From positions 1 to 64,000 of the forward strand of contig NZ_CALUCN010000004.1 in assembly GCF_943914565.1 (NCBI RefSeq): a stretch of 64,000 nucleotides of DNA, given 5' to 3'. The notes below the pieces were generated by a model. That model did not search any database and was not told the origin of the DNA. It was given only the letters and a program-made list of their open reading frames with translations. Below are positions 15,563-26,617 of this stretch, in pieces. Numbering within the stretch: position 1 is the first letter of the stretch; the number at the start of each line of letters is the position of its first letter. Made by a program: the position numbers and the translations under genes. The DNA is from an uncultured Tessaracoccus sp. GTDB taxonomy: Bacteria; Actinomycetota; Actinomycetes; Propionibacteriales; Propionibacteriaceae.

Positions 15563-18173
15563 CGGTTGCCTCCTCCTTCGTGTCCGTGTCGTCCACCGTA
15601 GCGGGTTCGGAGCCGTCAGTGGCGTCCGACTCCTCGGTTTCCTCTTCCTCGATCTCCGACTCGGGGTAGAGCGCGATGACGCTCACGTGGTCGTCACCGC
15701 GGACGCCGACGAACTTCACGCCCATCGTGTCGCGTCCCTTCACGGGCACTTCAGCCACCGCCGAGCGCGTGATCTGACCGGAGTGCTTGATCGCGATGAC
15801 TTCGTCCTCCTCGTCGACGATGAACCCACCGACCAAGGATCCGCGGTCGTCGACGAGCTTCATGGCCTTGATGCCGAGCCCGCCGCGGCCCTGGGTGCGG
15901 TACTCGCTGATCCGCGTGCGTTTGGCGTAGCCACCCTCGGTGACGGTGAAGACGAAGCGTTCGTCCTCCTCGCCGTCGGCGGGCAGGATCGACATGCTGA
16001 GCAGCTCGTCGGACTCGCCGCCGACGGTGCGGAAGCGCATGCCGGTCACGCCCGACGTCGCGCGCCCCATCGGGCGCAGCTGCTCGTCGGAGGCCTGGAA
16101 CCGGATCGCCTGGCCCTTGCGGGAGATGAGCAGCACGTCGTCGTCGGCCGAGCAGATCTCGGCGCCGACCAGCTCGTCGTCCTCGTCGCGGAAGTTGATC
16201 GCGATCACGCCGGCCTGCCGCGAGGAGTCGTACGCGGTGAGCGCGGTCTTCTTCACCAGCCCGTGCTTCGTCGCGAGCAGCAGGTACGGCTCGTCCTCGT
16301 AGGACCTGAGCGTCATCACCTTGGCGATGTGCTCGTCGGGCAGGAACGTCAGCAGCCCGACGACGTGGCTGCCCTTCGCGTCCCTCCCTGCCTCGGGCAG
16401 CTGCCAGGCCTTGATGCGGTAGACCCGGCCGAAGTTGGTGAAGAACAGCACCCACTCGTGGTTCGTCGCGGTGAAGAGGTGCTGCACCTCGTCGTCGGCC
16501 CGCAGCGCGGCGCCGCGAACCCCCTTGCCGCCGCGCTTCTGCGCCCGGTAGAGGTCCGCGCGGGTGCGCTTGACGTAGCCGCCGTGGGTGATGGTGATGA
16601 CGACGTCCTCGTCGGGGATGAAGTCCTCCTCCGAGAAGTCGCCCTCCGCGGCGATGATGCGGGTGCGGCGCTCGTCGCCGTACTTGTCGACGATCTCAGC
16701 CAGCTCGGTGGCGATGATCTCGCGCTGCCTGGTCTCCTTCGCGAGGATGTCCTTCAGGTCCGCGATGCGCGCCTCGAGCGCGGCGAGCCGGTCGATCGTC
16801 TCCTGCCGCTCGAGCGCGGCGAGGCGCCGCAGCTGCATGTCGAGGATGGCGTTGGCCTGCACCTGGTCGATGTCGAGCAGCCGCATCAGGCCCGTGCGGG
16901 CCTCCTCGGAGTTGGGCGAGCGGCGGATGAGTGCGATGACGTCGTCGAGCTTGTCGAGCGCCTTCACCAGCGCGCGGTAGATGTGGGCGCGCTTCTCGGC
17001 GTCCTCGAGCTGGAACTGCGTCCTGCGTCGGATGACCTCGAGCTGGTGCTTGATCCACAGCGAGATGAACTGGTCGAGGCGCAGGGTTCGCGGCACGTCG
17101 TCGACGATCGCCAGCATGTTGCAGCCGAACGTCTCCTGCAGCGCGGTGTGCTTGTAGAGGTTGTTCAGCACCACGCGCGGTTGCGCGTCGCGGCGCAGCA
17201 CGATCACGAGCCGCTGCCCGGTGCGGGCCGAGGAGTCGTCGCGGATGTCGGAGATGCCGGCGAGCTTGCCGTTGTTCACGAGGTCCGCGATGCGCTGCGC
17301 GAGCGTGTCGGGGTTCGTCATGTACGGCAGCTGCTTCACGACGAGGGTCTGCCGTCCCTTGTCGTCCTCCTCCAGGTCGACGACGGCGCGCATCACCACG
17401 GACCCGCGGCCCGTGCGGTAGGCGTCCTCGATGCCCTGACGGCCCACGATGAGCGCGCCGCCGGGGAAGTCGGGGCCCTGGATGCGCTGCATCGCGGCCT
17501 CGAGCAGTTCCTCGGGCTGCGCGTCGGGGTGCTCGAGCGCCCACTGGACCGCGTCGCCGACCTCGCGCAGGTTGTGCGTGGGGATGTTCGTCGCCATGCC
17601 GACGGCGATGCCGGTCGAGCCGTTGACGAGGAGGTTCGGGAACCGGGCCGGGAGCACCGTCGGCTCCTGCTCGCGGTTGTCGTAGTTGGGCATGAAGTCG
17701 ACCGTGTTCTGGTCGATCTCGCGCACCATCTCCATCGCCAGCGGCGCCATCTTGCACTCGGTGTACCGCATGGCGGCGGCCTTGTCGTTGCCCTGCGAGC
17801 CGAAGTTGCCCTGGCCTGCGACGAGGGTGTGGCGCATCGCCCACGGCTGCGCGAGCCGCACGAGGGCGTCGTAGATCGCGGAGTCACCGTGCGGGTGGTA
17901 GAGGCCCATCACCTCGCCGACGACGCGGGAGCACTTGTTCCAGCCGCGGTCGGGGCGGTAGCCGCCGTCCCACATCGCGTAGAGCACCCGACGGTGGACC
18001 GGCTTCAACCCGTCGCGCACGTCGGGCAGCGCGCGACCGACGATCACGCTCATCGCGTAGTCGAGGTACGAGCGCTGGATCTCCTCCTCGAGGTCGGTGG
18101 GGTCGATGCGACCGTGGCCACCGGCCTGGAGGTCGTCGTTCAGTGCTTCGACAGGGGTCTCTTCGTCAGCCAT
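15555..18173 (-). CDS. gyrA: DNA gyrase subunit A
   Basis: An 872-residue GyrA, the breakage-reunion subunit that introduces negative supercoils with GyrB. The catalytic tyrosine is Tyr137 in A-A-M-R-Y-T-E. The quinolone-determining region reads [10 protein letters not shown] (about 93-102), keeping the Ser and Asp of quinolone-sensitive enzymes. The GyrA box Q-K-R-G-G-K-G in the C-terminal beta-pinwheel is present. The tail is acidic. It begins eight bases after the gyrB stop and shares its promoter. Confidence 0.98.
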   Translation of the reverse strand: MADEETPVEALNDDLQAGGHGRIDPTDLEEEIQRSYLDYAMSVIVGRALPDVRDGLKPVHRRVLYAMWDGGYRPDRGWNKCSRVVGEVMGLYHPHGDSAIYDALVRLAQPWAMRHTLVAGQGNFGSQGNDKAAAMRYTECKMAPLAMEMVREIDQNTVDFMPNYDNREQEPTVLPARFPNLLVNGSTGIAVGMATNIPTHNLREVGDAVQWALEHPDAQPEELLEAAMQRIQGPDFPGGALIVGRQGIEDAYRTGRGSVVMRAVVDLEEDDKGRQTLVVKQLPYMTNPDTLAQRIADLVNNGKLAGISDIRDDSSARTGQRLVIVLRRDAQPRVVLNNLYKHTALQETFGCNMLAIVDDVPRTLRLDQFISLWIKHQLEVIRRRTQFQLEDAEKRAHIYRALVKALDKLDDVIALIRRSPNSEEARTGLMRLLDIDQVQANAILDMQLRRLAALERQETIDRLAALEARIADLKDILAKETRQREIIATELAEIVDKYGDERRTRIIAAEGDFSEEDFIPDEDVVITITHGGYVKRTRADLYRAQKRGGKGVRGAALRADDEVQHLFTATNHEWVLFFTNFGRVYRIKAWQLPEAGRDAKGSHVVGLLTFLPDEHIAKVMTLRSYEDEPYLLLATKHGLVKKTALTAYDSSRQAGVIAINFRDEDDELVGAEICSADDDVLLISRKGQAIRFQASDEQLRPMGRATSGVTGMRFRTVGGESDELLSMSILPADGEEDERFVFTVTEGGYAKRTRISEYRTQGRGGLGIKAMKLVDDRGSLVGGFIVDEEDEVIAIKHSGQITRSAVAEVPVKGRDTMGVKFVGVRGDDHVSVIALYPESEIEEEETEESDATDGSEPATVDDTDTKEEATDE

Positions 18174-18181
18174 TGATGTCC

Positions 18182-20257
<2,076 letters not shown>

Positions 20258-20303
20258 ACGCACTCCTCACATGCCACGGCCGTCGCTACGACGGCCACCA
20301 GCA

Positions 20304-20309
20304 AGCGTA
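20304..20309 (-). promoter_or_regulatory. Likely -10 box of gyrB-gyrA-DUF3566 operon
   Basis: TACGCT read on the minus strand, 47 bases before the gyrB GTG, giving a leader of about 40 nt with AGGAG. I found no convincing -35 box. Confidence 0.4.
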
Positions 20310-20409
20310 CCGCGAAGCCACAAGAATCCGCGCATCGGCTGGGGGTGGCACCGCTTCAGCGACGCGTGAGGGGCGATTCCGCGCGTTCAGGGGGCCTGCT
20401 GGGGCTCCC

Positions 20410-20862
20410 CCACGTGGCCCGATTCCCGTCCGCGCACGCTGCACGCAGCGCGCTGGCGCGCGGAGGAGTGGCGGCTGGAACGTCGGTCTGGTCGTCGCCG
20501 GCGCCGAGGGCGGAGCACGCACGCTCGAGGCGCACAGCTGGCACGACCCCTTCCTCATCGCCTACCTCGACGTCGTGCCGGCTGTGTCCTTGCTCTGCGG
20601 CACCGTGATGGTCGCGGGGCTGGCGCGGGCGCTCCTGCGTGGACCCACTCCTCGCTGGGTGCCCATGCCGGGGCTGTCGCCACGCTCCTCTTGCTGTTGG
20701 CCCACGACGTCGACGGCTCGGGGTTCGTCTCCGGCGGCGGTCGGCTGGTCGCGCCGCTCCTGGCGACGTCATCGGTACTCGCCTTGGTCGCGGTGGCGTC
20801 CGAACGTCGATCCGCGGCCGGGCCCCCGTCGGGCCCGGGCGGGCAGGGTGAGCCCACGTAGG
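20410..20862 (+). pseudogene. Remnant of a small membrane protein, frameshifted and without a start codon
   Basis: One frame reads coherent sequence from about 20464 (G-G-W-N-V-G-L-V-V-A-G-A-E, then F-L-I-A-Y-L-D-V-V-P-A-V-S-L-L) but has no ATG/GTG/TTG before it other than an internal GTG at 20575. Near 20660 the hydrophobic pattern moves to another frame (A-V-A-T-L-L-L-L-L-A-H-D, then L-A-T-S-S-V-L-A-L-V-A-V-A) and stops at TAG in 20859-20861. Two membrane-like halves in different frames suggest one decayed gene. The 260 bases between gyrB and this stretch hold the gyrB promoter and nothing else I can see. Confidence 0.35.
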
Positions 20863-20864
20863 CT
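20859..20864 (+). promoter_or_regulatory. -10 box of a leaderless start (fructosamine kinase)
   Basis: TAGGCT, six bases, ATG. Confidence 0.5.
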
Positions 20865-20870
20865 GGCCGC

Positions 20871-21653
20871 ATGGACACGTTCCGCAAGCAGGCCTCAGCC
20901 GACGCCATCCGCGCCGAGGCCGCCGGGCTGCGCTGGCTCGCCGAGGCGCAGGGCGCGCCCGTCGTCGAACTCCTCGACGAGGGCGCCGGCTGGCTCAAGA
21001 CCCGCCGGCTCCGCAGTGCTGCGCCCACTTCCGAGGACGCCCGCCGGTTCGGGCGCGGGCTCGCCGCCACGCACGCCGCCGGCGCCGACTGGTGGGGCGC
21101 CCCACCGCCCGGCTGCGACGTCGGCATCCTGGCCGAGCTGCCAGCGCCGATGGCGCAGGAGCCGGAGTGGGATTCGTTCGGCGCCTTCTTCGCCGAGGCC
21201 CGGCTCGAGCCGTACCTGCGCATGGCGGACGCGCTCGACGCCGACGCGACGCGCCGGATCGGCGCCGCGGTCGAACAGATCGCGGGCGGCGAGCTCGACG
21301 CGCCGCAGCCGGAGCTCTGCGTACGGAGCGGGGCCACCGTCGCGCGGATCCACGGGGACCTGTGGGGTGGCAACGTCCTCTGGGCCGACGAGGGGCGCGC
21401 CGCCGTCGGGACGCTCATCGACCCGGCGGCGCACGGCGGGCACGCCGAGTCGGACCTCGCGGAGCTGGGGGTGTTCGGCGCGCCGCACCTGGGCGACATC
21501 CTCGCCGGCTACCAGGAGGTGAGCCCGCTCGCCGACGGGTGGGAGGCCCGGGTGCCGGTGCACCAGCTGCACATGTGGCTGACGCACGTGGTGCTGTTCG
21601 GCGGGTCCTACGTCGGCTCCGCGCTCGAGGCCGCACGCGCCATCACCCGCTGA
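20871..21653 (+). CDS. Fructosamine kinase family protein
   Basis: A 260-residue cytoplasmic kinase of the fructosamine-3-kinase/aminoglycoside phosphotransferase fold. Catalytic loop I-H-G-D-L-W-G-G-N-V-L-W is near residue 164 and the metal-binding D-P-A-A-H-G-G-H-A-E-S-D-L-A follows. A conserved W-W-G block precedes them. These enzymes phosphorylate ketoamines on glycated proteins or sugars to start their removal. The start is set by the leaderless promoter. Confidence 0.9.
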   Translation: MDTFRKQASADAIRAEAAGLRWLAEAQGAPVVELLDEGAGWLKTRRLRSAAPTSEDARRFGRGLAATHAAGADWWGAPPPGCDVGILAELPAPMAQEPEWDSFGAFFAEARLEPYLRMADALDADATRRIGAAVEQIAGGELDAPQPELCVRSGATVARIHGDLWGGNVLWADEGRAAVGTLIDPAAHGGHAESDLAELGVFGAPHLGDILAGYQEVSPLADGWEARVPVHQLHMWLTHVVLFGGSYVGSALEAARAITR

Positions 21654-21661
21654 GCAGGAAC

Positions 21662-22084
21662 TTCTCCACAGATCACCTGTGGACAACCTCGGTCCGCGCC
21701 CGGCCCGGGGCCGGCGTGCACGCCGAGACCTCGTCGTGACCGGCCCGTAACCATACCGTCACATCCGGCGCAGCGGAGCGTTCGCAGGAAATCCGCGCCC
21801 CCGTCGGCGCCGAGGCGTCTCCACAGCGTTCCCCACAGCTCCCGAACCATGCATATCCCCTTGCCAAATGGCGGTCGATGCGGATTCTCGTCGAGCGTTC
21901 TCCACATGTCCACAAGCCTGCAACGGTTTACGGACGCTCGTCGCCCTCCGGATCCGTGCGGGCGTCGTTCTCCGTCTCGTCACCTTGTCGTTCCTTGTGA
22001 GCGCCGCGCTCCGACGGCGTGGGCGCCCCCTCGTCGACCTCCGGTTCGGCGTCGTCCCCAGCGTTGTCCACAGAGTTGTCCGCA
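21662..22084. other. Cluster of DnaA-box-like sequences, candidate replication-origin or DnaA-titration locus
   Basis: At least eight 9-mers match the high-GC DnaA box TTGTCCACA with zero to two changes: TTCTCCACA (21662), TTGTCCACA on the minus strand (21678-21686), GTCTCCACA (21817), TTCCCCACA (21829), TTCTCCACA (21898), ATGTCCACA (21906), TTGTCCACA (22064) and TTGTCCGCA (22076). The first two form an inverted pair five bases apart. Most lie in the 274-bp spacer between the 3' ends of fructosamine kinase and lgt; the last two lie in the acidic tail of lgt. There is no clear AT-rich unwinding element. gyrB is close by, dnaA/dnaN are not. Confidence 0.5.
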
Positions 22085-22968
22085 GGTTCGTCCACCGGTC
22101 CCGGCTCGCCCTCCGGCGGCTCGCTGTCGTCGATCCGCCGCGCGGTGGCCCACCAGTAGAGCCCGAGGCCGCCCAGGATCATCGGCACGGACAGCCACTG
22201 CCCCATGCTGAGCCCGAGGCTCAGGTAGCCGAGGTGCCCGTCGGGTTCGCGGAAGTACTCGCCGATGAAGCGGAACACCCCATAGCCCGCGACGAACAGC
22301 GCGGCCACCTGCCCGCGGTAGCGGTTGCGGCGGGCGGCGTACCACCACAGGAGGAGGAACAGCAGCAGCCCCTCCATGAGCGCCTGGTAGAGCTGCGACG
22401 GGTGGCGCGGCACGTCGCCGCCGGTGGGGAACACCATCGCCCACGGCAGCGACTCCGGCGCCGGGCGCCCCCAGAGTTCGCCGTTGATGAAGTTGCCGAT
22501 GCGCCCGCACATGAGTCCGAGTGGCGCGGCGGGCACGACGAGGTCCGCGATCTGCAGCACCGGCCGGTGCTGGCGCCAGGCGAGGTAGCAGAAGCCGAGG
22601 AACACGCCGATCGCGCCGCCGTGGAAGCTCATGCCGCCGTCCCAGACCTTCACGATGTCGAGCGGGTGCTGGAGGTAGTACGCGGGCTTGTAGAAGAAGC
22701 AGTAGCCGAGGCGGCCGCCGAGCAGCACGCCCAGGATCGAGACGGTGAGGATGTCCTCGATGATCTCCGGCTTGTAGGGCTCGGGCGTGCGGATCGAGCG
22801 GAAGGGCTCGTGCCTGAGCCGCCGTCGCAGCAGGACGTAGGCCAGCGCGAACCCCACGAGGTACGTGATCGCGTACCAGTGCACCTGCAGCGGGCCGAGC
22901 CGGAACGCGACGGGGTTGATGTCTGGGAAGGTGAGCACGAGGTTCGTCACGGGGACAGCTTCGCACAT
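21928..22968 (-). CDS. lgt: Prolipoprotein diacylglyceryl transferase
   Basis: A 346-residue integral membrane enzyme that transfers diacylglycerol from phosphatidylglycerol to the lipobox cysteine of prelipoproteins. Diagnostic blocks are H-W-Y-A-I-T-Y near residue 30, F-H-G-G-A-I-G-V-F, and the Lgt signature G-R-I-G-N-F-I-N-G-E-L-W-G-R near residue 156, followed by H-P-S-Q-L-Y. Seven or so membrane segments are seen. The last 70 residues are an acidic, proline-rich tail, long for the family. The ATG is six codons before an alternative GTG; neither has a good ribosome binding site. Confidence 0.93.
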   Translation of the reverse strand: MCEAVPVTNLVLTFPDINPVAFRLGPLQVHWYAITYLVGFALAYVLLRRRLRHEPFRSIRTPEPYKPEIIEDILTVSILGVLLGGRLGYCFFYKPAYYLQHPLDIVKVWDGGMSFHGGAIGVFLGFCYLAWRQHRPVLQIADLVVPAAPLGLMCGRIGNFINGELWGRPAPESLPWAMVFPTGGDVPRHPSQLYQALMEGLLLFLLLWWYAARRNRYRGQVAALFVAGYGVFRFIGEYFREPDGHLGYLSLGLSMGQWLSVPMILGGLGLYWWATARRIDDSEPPEGEPGPVDEPADNSVDNAGDDAEPEVDEGAPTPSERGAHKERQGDETENDARTDPEGDERP

Positions 22969-23110
22969 CGCACCGATTGAGCGGCGTTCACGGCCGCGCG
23001 GGCGCCCCGACGGTGGCCCCACCCTGCGGGCACGTTCGGCTCCGTACCGAGTGGTCGGCCGGCGATTGCCGTCGCGGGTTCCACCGTGGCTATACTTGCC
23101 GAGCACGTTC

Positions 23111-23183
23111 GGGGCATTAACTCAATTGGTAGAGTGCCACCTTTGCAAGGTGGAAGTTAGGGGTTCGAGTCCCCTATGCTCCA
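23111..23183 (+). tRNA. tRNA-Ala (TGC)
   Basis: Acceptor GGGGCAT pairs with ATGCTCC, discriminator A; the anticodon loop TTTGCAA gives TGC; the T-loop is GGTTCGAGTCC. CCA is not encoded. TATACT at 23091-23096 and TTGCCG at 23066-23071 are a likely promoter (19-bp spacing). Confidence 0.95.
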
Positions 23184-23248
23184 CGGTCTCCTCCGCGGGG
23201 TTCCAGCGGGATCACTGGATCCGCTGCGAGACGGGAAGGAGCTCGACG

Positions 23249-23827
23249 ATGAAGCCCGACTACCCGCTGCTCGGCCTGCTGGCACGCCACCCTGCGTCCG
23301 GATACGACCTCGGCAAGTGGCTCCGCATCGACGGCAGATTCCTGGGACGGCGCCCCAACATGAGCCCCGTCTACCGCGCGCTCGGCGATTTGGAGGAACG
23401 CGGTTGGATCGTGAGCACGCCCGGGGGCACGGGGGCAGGGCCGGCCGCCAAGGTCTATCGATTGACCCCCGAGGGGCGCGCGGCGCTCGTCGCATGGGCG
23501 GAGGAGCCGTTCGAGCCTGCAGAGCGCCCCATGGCGCCCGACTTCATGGTCCGCATGAACTTCGCGGGTCAGCTCGGCCCCGAGTACGCTTTGGCGATCG
23601 TGCGCGCCGAGCTCGCCTACCGTAAGTCACAGCGGGACGCGGAGAGCCCGCAGTCGACAGGCATCGAGGCGGTCGACGCCATCCCGGAGATCGACGACGA
23701 CTGGCTGCGCGAGGTCTACCGGATCACCCATGACCGAGGCTGGCAGAGCACGTCACTGTTCATCGGCTGGCTCGAGACCTTGGAGAGCTACCTGACGTCC
23801 CTCGTGGATGACACGGGAGAGCAATAG
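23249..23827 (+). CDS. PadR family transcriptional regulator
   Basis: A 192-residue regulator. The N-terminal winged helix reads Y-P-L-L-G-L-L-A-R-H-P-A-S-G-Y-D-L, then S-P-V-Y-R-A-L-G-D-L-E-E-R-G-W-I and a Y-R-L-T-P-E-G-R wing, typical of PadR. The C-terminal helical half is of the Vir-like type used for dimerisation and ligand sensing. GGAAGGAG lies seven bases before the ATG. It is encoded on the same strand just before the sulfonate/sulfatase operon and is its likely repressor. Confidence 0.85.
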   Translation: MKPDYPLLGLLARHPASGYDLGKWLRIDGRFLGRRPNMSPVYRALGDLEERGWIVSTPGGTGAGPAAKVYRLTPEGRAALVAWAEEPFEPAERPMAPDFMVRMNFAGQLGPEYALAIVRAELAYRKSQRDAESPQSTGIEAVDAIPEIDDDWLREVYRITHDRGWQSTSLFIGWLETLESYLTSLVDDTGEQ

Positions 23828-23861
23828 GCCCCCAACTATTCCCAAGCGTCTCTAGCTCTGT

Positions 23862-23939
23862 TACAGTGAAGCTGACGCATTGAGCAGTCAGAGTCGCCAA
23901 CGGCCGCCGACCTGCCAGCGTCCCTATTCCAAATTTGGA
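23862..23939 (+). promoter_or_regulatory. Promoter region of the sulfatase operon with palindromic operator candidate
   Basis: TACAGT (23862-23867) is a good -10 box. Downstream, TCCAAATTTGGA (23928-23939) is a perfect 12-bp palindrome and the most AT-rich site nearby, a candidate binding site for the adjacent PadR protein. Binding is inferred from position only. Confidence 0.4.
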
Positions 23940-23976
23940 CTAGTAACCGCGTTCATCGACGAACGGAGCGGAGCTC

Positions 23977-24042
23977 ATGCACGGATTGGTACAGGCCCGG
24001 AGGCAACGTGACGCCGACCCACGAGTCGGGAGTGTGGCATGA
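23977..24042 (+). CDS. 21-residue upstream ORF, translationally coupled to the permease
   Basis: ATG after GGAGCGGAG, 21 codons ([20 protein letters not shown] then Ala), and a TGA that overlaps the permease ATG as ATGA. The geometry is that of a translated leader peptide that could control the operon. It has no cysteine, unlike known sulfur-sensing leader peptides of actinobacteria. Coding status is unproven. Confidence 0.35.
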   Translation: MHGLVQARRQRDADPRVGSVA

Positions 24043-24848
24043 GCGCGGTCGTCACCCCGATGGAGGCCAAGCCGGATCGGAACAGGAAGCGCACCACTCG
24101 TCGTGACTCGCGAACCGCGTTCCTGAGCGTCGCGTCGGTCCTGGGCGGCCTGCTGATCTGGTGGCTCCTCTCACTGGTGCCGGGGACACAACTCCCCGGC
24201 CCGCAGACGGTCGTCCTGCAGTTCGCGACGCTCATCTCGGATGGCACGTGGTTCGTGGATCTCGGCGCATCCCTCACCCGCGTCCTCACCGGTTTCGCGA
24301 TCGGCGCCGGGCTCGCGATTCCGCTGGGTTTCGCCATGGGCTGGTACTGGCAGGTCCGCGCGGTGATCGAACCGTGGACGCAGTTCTTCCGCACGATTCC
24401 GCCGCTCGCGATCATCCCCCTGGCCATCATCCTGATGGGCATCGGGGAGGTCCCGAAGATCTTCGTCATCACCCTGGCGAGCTTCCTCGTCGCCATCATC
24501 GCGACCTTCCAAGGCGTGCTGAACGTGGACAAGACGCTCATCAACGCAGGCCGAGTGCTGGGCGCGAGCGACATGACGATCTTCCGACGGATCGTCGTCC
24601 CCGCATCGACTCCCTTCATCATGGTGGGGCTGCGGCAAGCGCTCGGCTCCGCCTGGGCGACCCTCGTCGCGGCGGAGCTCATCGCTGCGGACGCCGGCCT
24701 CGGCTACCGGATGCAGAGTGCGCAGGTCTACAACGACCTGCCCACGATCTTCGTCTCACTCGTCACCATCGGCGTCTTCGGCCTCGTCATGGACCGACTG
24801 CTCCTGTGGATCGACACGAAACTCACCAGCTGGCAGGAGCGCCGATGA
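24039..24848 (+). CDS. ABC transporter permease, SsuC/TauC-like
   Basis: A 269-residue membrane permease of the BPD type with about six helices. The EAA-like cytoplasmic loop is [17 protein letters not shown] near residue 170, and the C-terminal [12 protein letters not shown] block is typical of the sulfonate/taurine/nitrate class. It forms an importer with the next two genes. GGGAG precedes the ATG by six bases; the stop overlaps the ATPase start. Confidence 0.9.
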   Translation: MSAVVTPMEAKPDRNRKRTTRRDSRTAFLSVASVLGGLLIWWLLSLVPGTQLPGPQTVVLQFATLISDGTWFVDLGASLTRVLTGFAIGAGLAIPLGFAMGWYWQVRAVIEPWTQFFRTIPPLAIIPLAIILMGIGEVPKIFVITLASFLVAIIATFQGVLNVDKTLINAGRVLGASDMTIFRRIVVPASTPFIMVGLRQALGSAWATLVAAELIAADAGLGYRMQSAQVYNDLPTIFVSLVTIGVFGLVMDRLLLWIDTKLTSWQERR

Positions 24849-25624
24849 CCACCACCACGACACCGAAGATCCACTTCGACGGCGTGACCGCGGAGTTCAC
24901 CATCGACGGGGAGCCCTTCCTCGCGGTGGACGACGTGGACCTGAGCATCGAGGACAACGAGTTCGTCACCGTCGTGGGCCCGTCAGGGTGCGGCAAGTCC
25001 ACGCTCATGAACATGGCTGCGGGGCTCCTGCGCCCCACGGAGGGACGCGTCCTCGTGGACGGCGAGCCCGTCACCGGCCCCGGCCCCGAGCGGGGCGTCA
25101 TCTTCCAGCAGTACGCCCTGTTCCCGTGGATGACGGTGCGGGACAACGTCGGCTTCGGCCTCGAGCTGCAGAAGATCCCGGCCGCACGCCGCAAGGAGAT
25201 CGTCGACGAGCAGCTCGAGCTCACCGGCCTCACCAACTTCGCCAATGCCCTGCCCAAGAACCTCTCGGGCGGCATGAAACAGCGGTGCGCGATCGCCAGG
25301 GCCTACGCGGTCAATCCGAAGATTCTGCTCATGGACGAGCCCTTCGGCGCCCTCGACGCACTGACCCGCGTCCACATGCAGGTCCAGCTGCTCGAGACGT
25401 GGGCACAGGAGAAGCGCACCGTCATGTTCATCACGCACGACGTCGACGAGGCCGTGTACCTCGCCAACAAGGTCATCGTCATGGCCGCCCGCCCTGGACG
25501 CATCTTCAAGGTCATCCCGGTCGAGCTCCCCTACCCACGACACGAGGACATCCGGATGACCCCGGAGTTCGCGGCGCTCCGCAACGAGGTCTGGAACGCC
25601 GTCTACCACCAAGAGACCCACTGA
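24845..25624 (+). CDS. ABC transporter ATPase, SsuB/TauB-like
   Basis: A 259-residue nucleotide-binding subunit. Walker A is G-P-S-G-C-G-K-S-T near residue 46, Q-loop F-Q-Q-Y-A-L-F-P-W, signature L-S-G-G-M-K-Q-R, Walker [13 protein letters not shown], and H-loop T-H-D-V-D-E-A. The Q-Q-Y-A-L-F-P-W-M form is characteristic of the nitrate/sulfonate/taurine group. All catalytic residues are intact. ATGA overlap with the permease. Confidence 0.93.
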   Translation: MTTTTTPKIHFDGVTAEFTIDGEPFLAVDDVDLSIEDNEFVTVVGPSGCGKSTLMNMAAGLLRPTEGRVLVDGEPVTGPGPERGVIFQQYALFPWMTVRDNVGFGLELQKIPAARRKEIVDEQLELTGLTNFANALPKNLSGGMKQRCAIARAYAVNPKILLMDEPFGALDALTRVHMQVQLLETWAQEKRTVMFITHDVDEAVYLANKVIVMAARPGRIFKVIPVELPYPRHEDIRMTPEFAALRNEVWNAVYHQETH

Positions 25625-25636
25625 AAGGCGTCGATC

Positions 25637-26617
25637 ATGAAACTCACCCGTCGTTCCCTGTTCCTGGGCAGCGCTGGCGCCATCGGCGCTGCGTGCCTCG
25701 CCGGCTGTGCCGATGGTGGCGGTGAGGGCAAGGACAAGATCACAGTCGGCTACATCGCCGACGGCAACGGTGCGATGGTCGTGGCCGTTGCCGAGAAGCA
25801 GAAGCTGTGGGAGAAGCACGGCCTCGACGTCGAGACCAAGGTGTTCACCAACGGCCCACTGCAGGTGACCGCGCTCGGCACCAAGGACATCGACTTCGGC
25901 TACGTCGGCCCCGGTGCGCTGTGGCTCCCCATGAAGGGCGAGGCCAGCATCGTGAGCCTCAACTCGCTGGGCACCGCGGAACGCATCATCGCGCAGCCGG
26001 GCATCAACACCGTCGCGGACCTCAAGGGAAAGACGGTGGGCGTGCCGGAGGGCACGTCGGGAGACATGCTGCTGAACCTCGCGCTCGAGTCCGCGGGGAT
26101 GACCGCGGCGGACATCAAGCGCACACCCATGGACCCGCCCACCGCGATCAGTGCGTTCACGTCTGGTCAGATCGACGCGGCCGCGATCTGGTACCCCCAT
26201 GTCGCGACGATCAAGGCGCAGAAGCCGGACCTCGTGGAGGTCTCGAAATCCGCGGACTTCGACGAGATCGCGTTCCCGTCAGCGCAGGTCGCCAGCCCGA
26301 CGATCGCCAAGGACAAGCCCGAGATCCTGAAGAAGTACCAAGCGGTCGTCAAGGAAGCGCTCACCTGGGCCGCGGACAACCCGGATGAGCTCATCACCGT
26401 TCTCGCGGCCTTCCTCAAGGCACCCAAGGAGTCGCTGCAGTCCGAGCAGGAGTTCGTCGAGATCCTCACGCCTGACAAGCTCAAGCCGTTGATCGAGGAC
26501 GGTACGGCTGCCAAGTGGTTGACGACGCTCGGTGAGCAGTTCGTCGCCGCGGGCAAGCTCGATGCCCCGGGCAAGCCTGAGACCTTCTTCCTGAGCAAGG
26601 AGTACCTCGAAGCATGA
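25637..26617 (+). CDS. Lipoprotein substrate-binding protein, SsuA/NMT1-like
   Basis: A 326-residue periplasmic-type binding protein anchored as a lipoprotein: signal peptide with lipobox C-L-A-G-C near residue 20. The body has the NMT1/SsuA fold, e.g. L-K-G-K-T-V-G-V-P-E-G-T-S near residue 130, the typical position of the ligand anion site. Ligand is probably a sulfonate or sulfate ester given the next gene, but aliphatic amines or nitrate cannot be excluded. Its stop overlaps the sulfatase ATG. Confidence 0.88.
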   Translation: MKLTRRSLFLGSAGAIGAACLAGCADGGGEGKDKITVGYIADGNGAMVVAVAEKQKLWEKHGLDVETKVFTNGPLQVTALGTKDIDFGYVGPGALWLPMKGEASIVSLNSLGTAERIIAQPGINTVADLKGKTVGVPEGTSGDMLLNLALESAGMTAADIKRTPMDPPTAISAFTSGQIDAAAIWYPHVATIKAQKPDLVEVSKSADFDEIAFPSAQVASPTIAKDKPEILKKYQAVVKEALTWAADNPDELITVLAAFLKAPKESLQSEQEFVEILTPDKLKPLIEDGTAAKWLTTLGEQFVAAGKLDAPGKPETFFLSKEYLEA

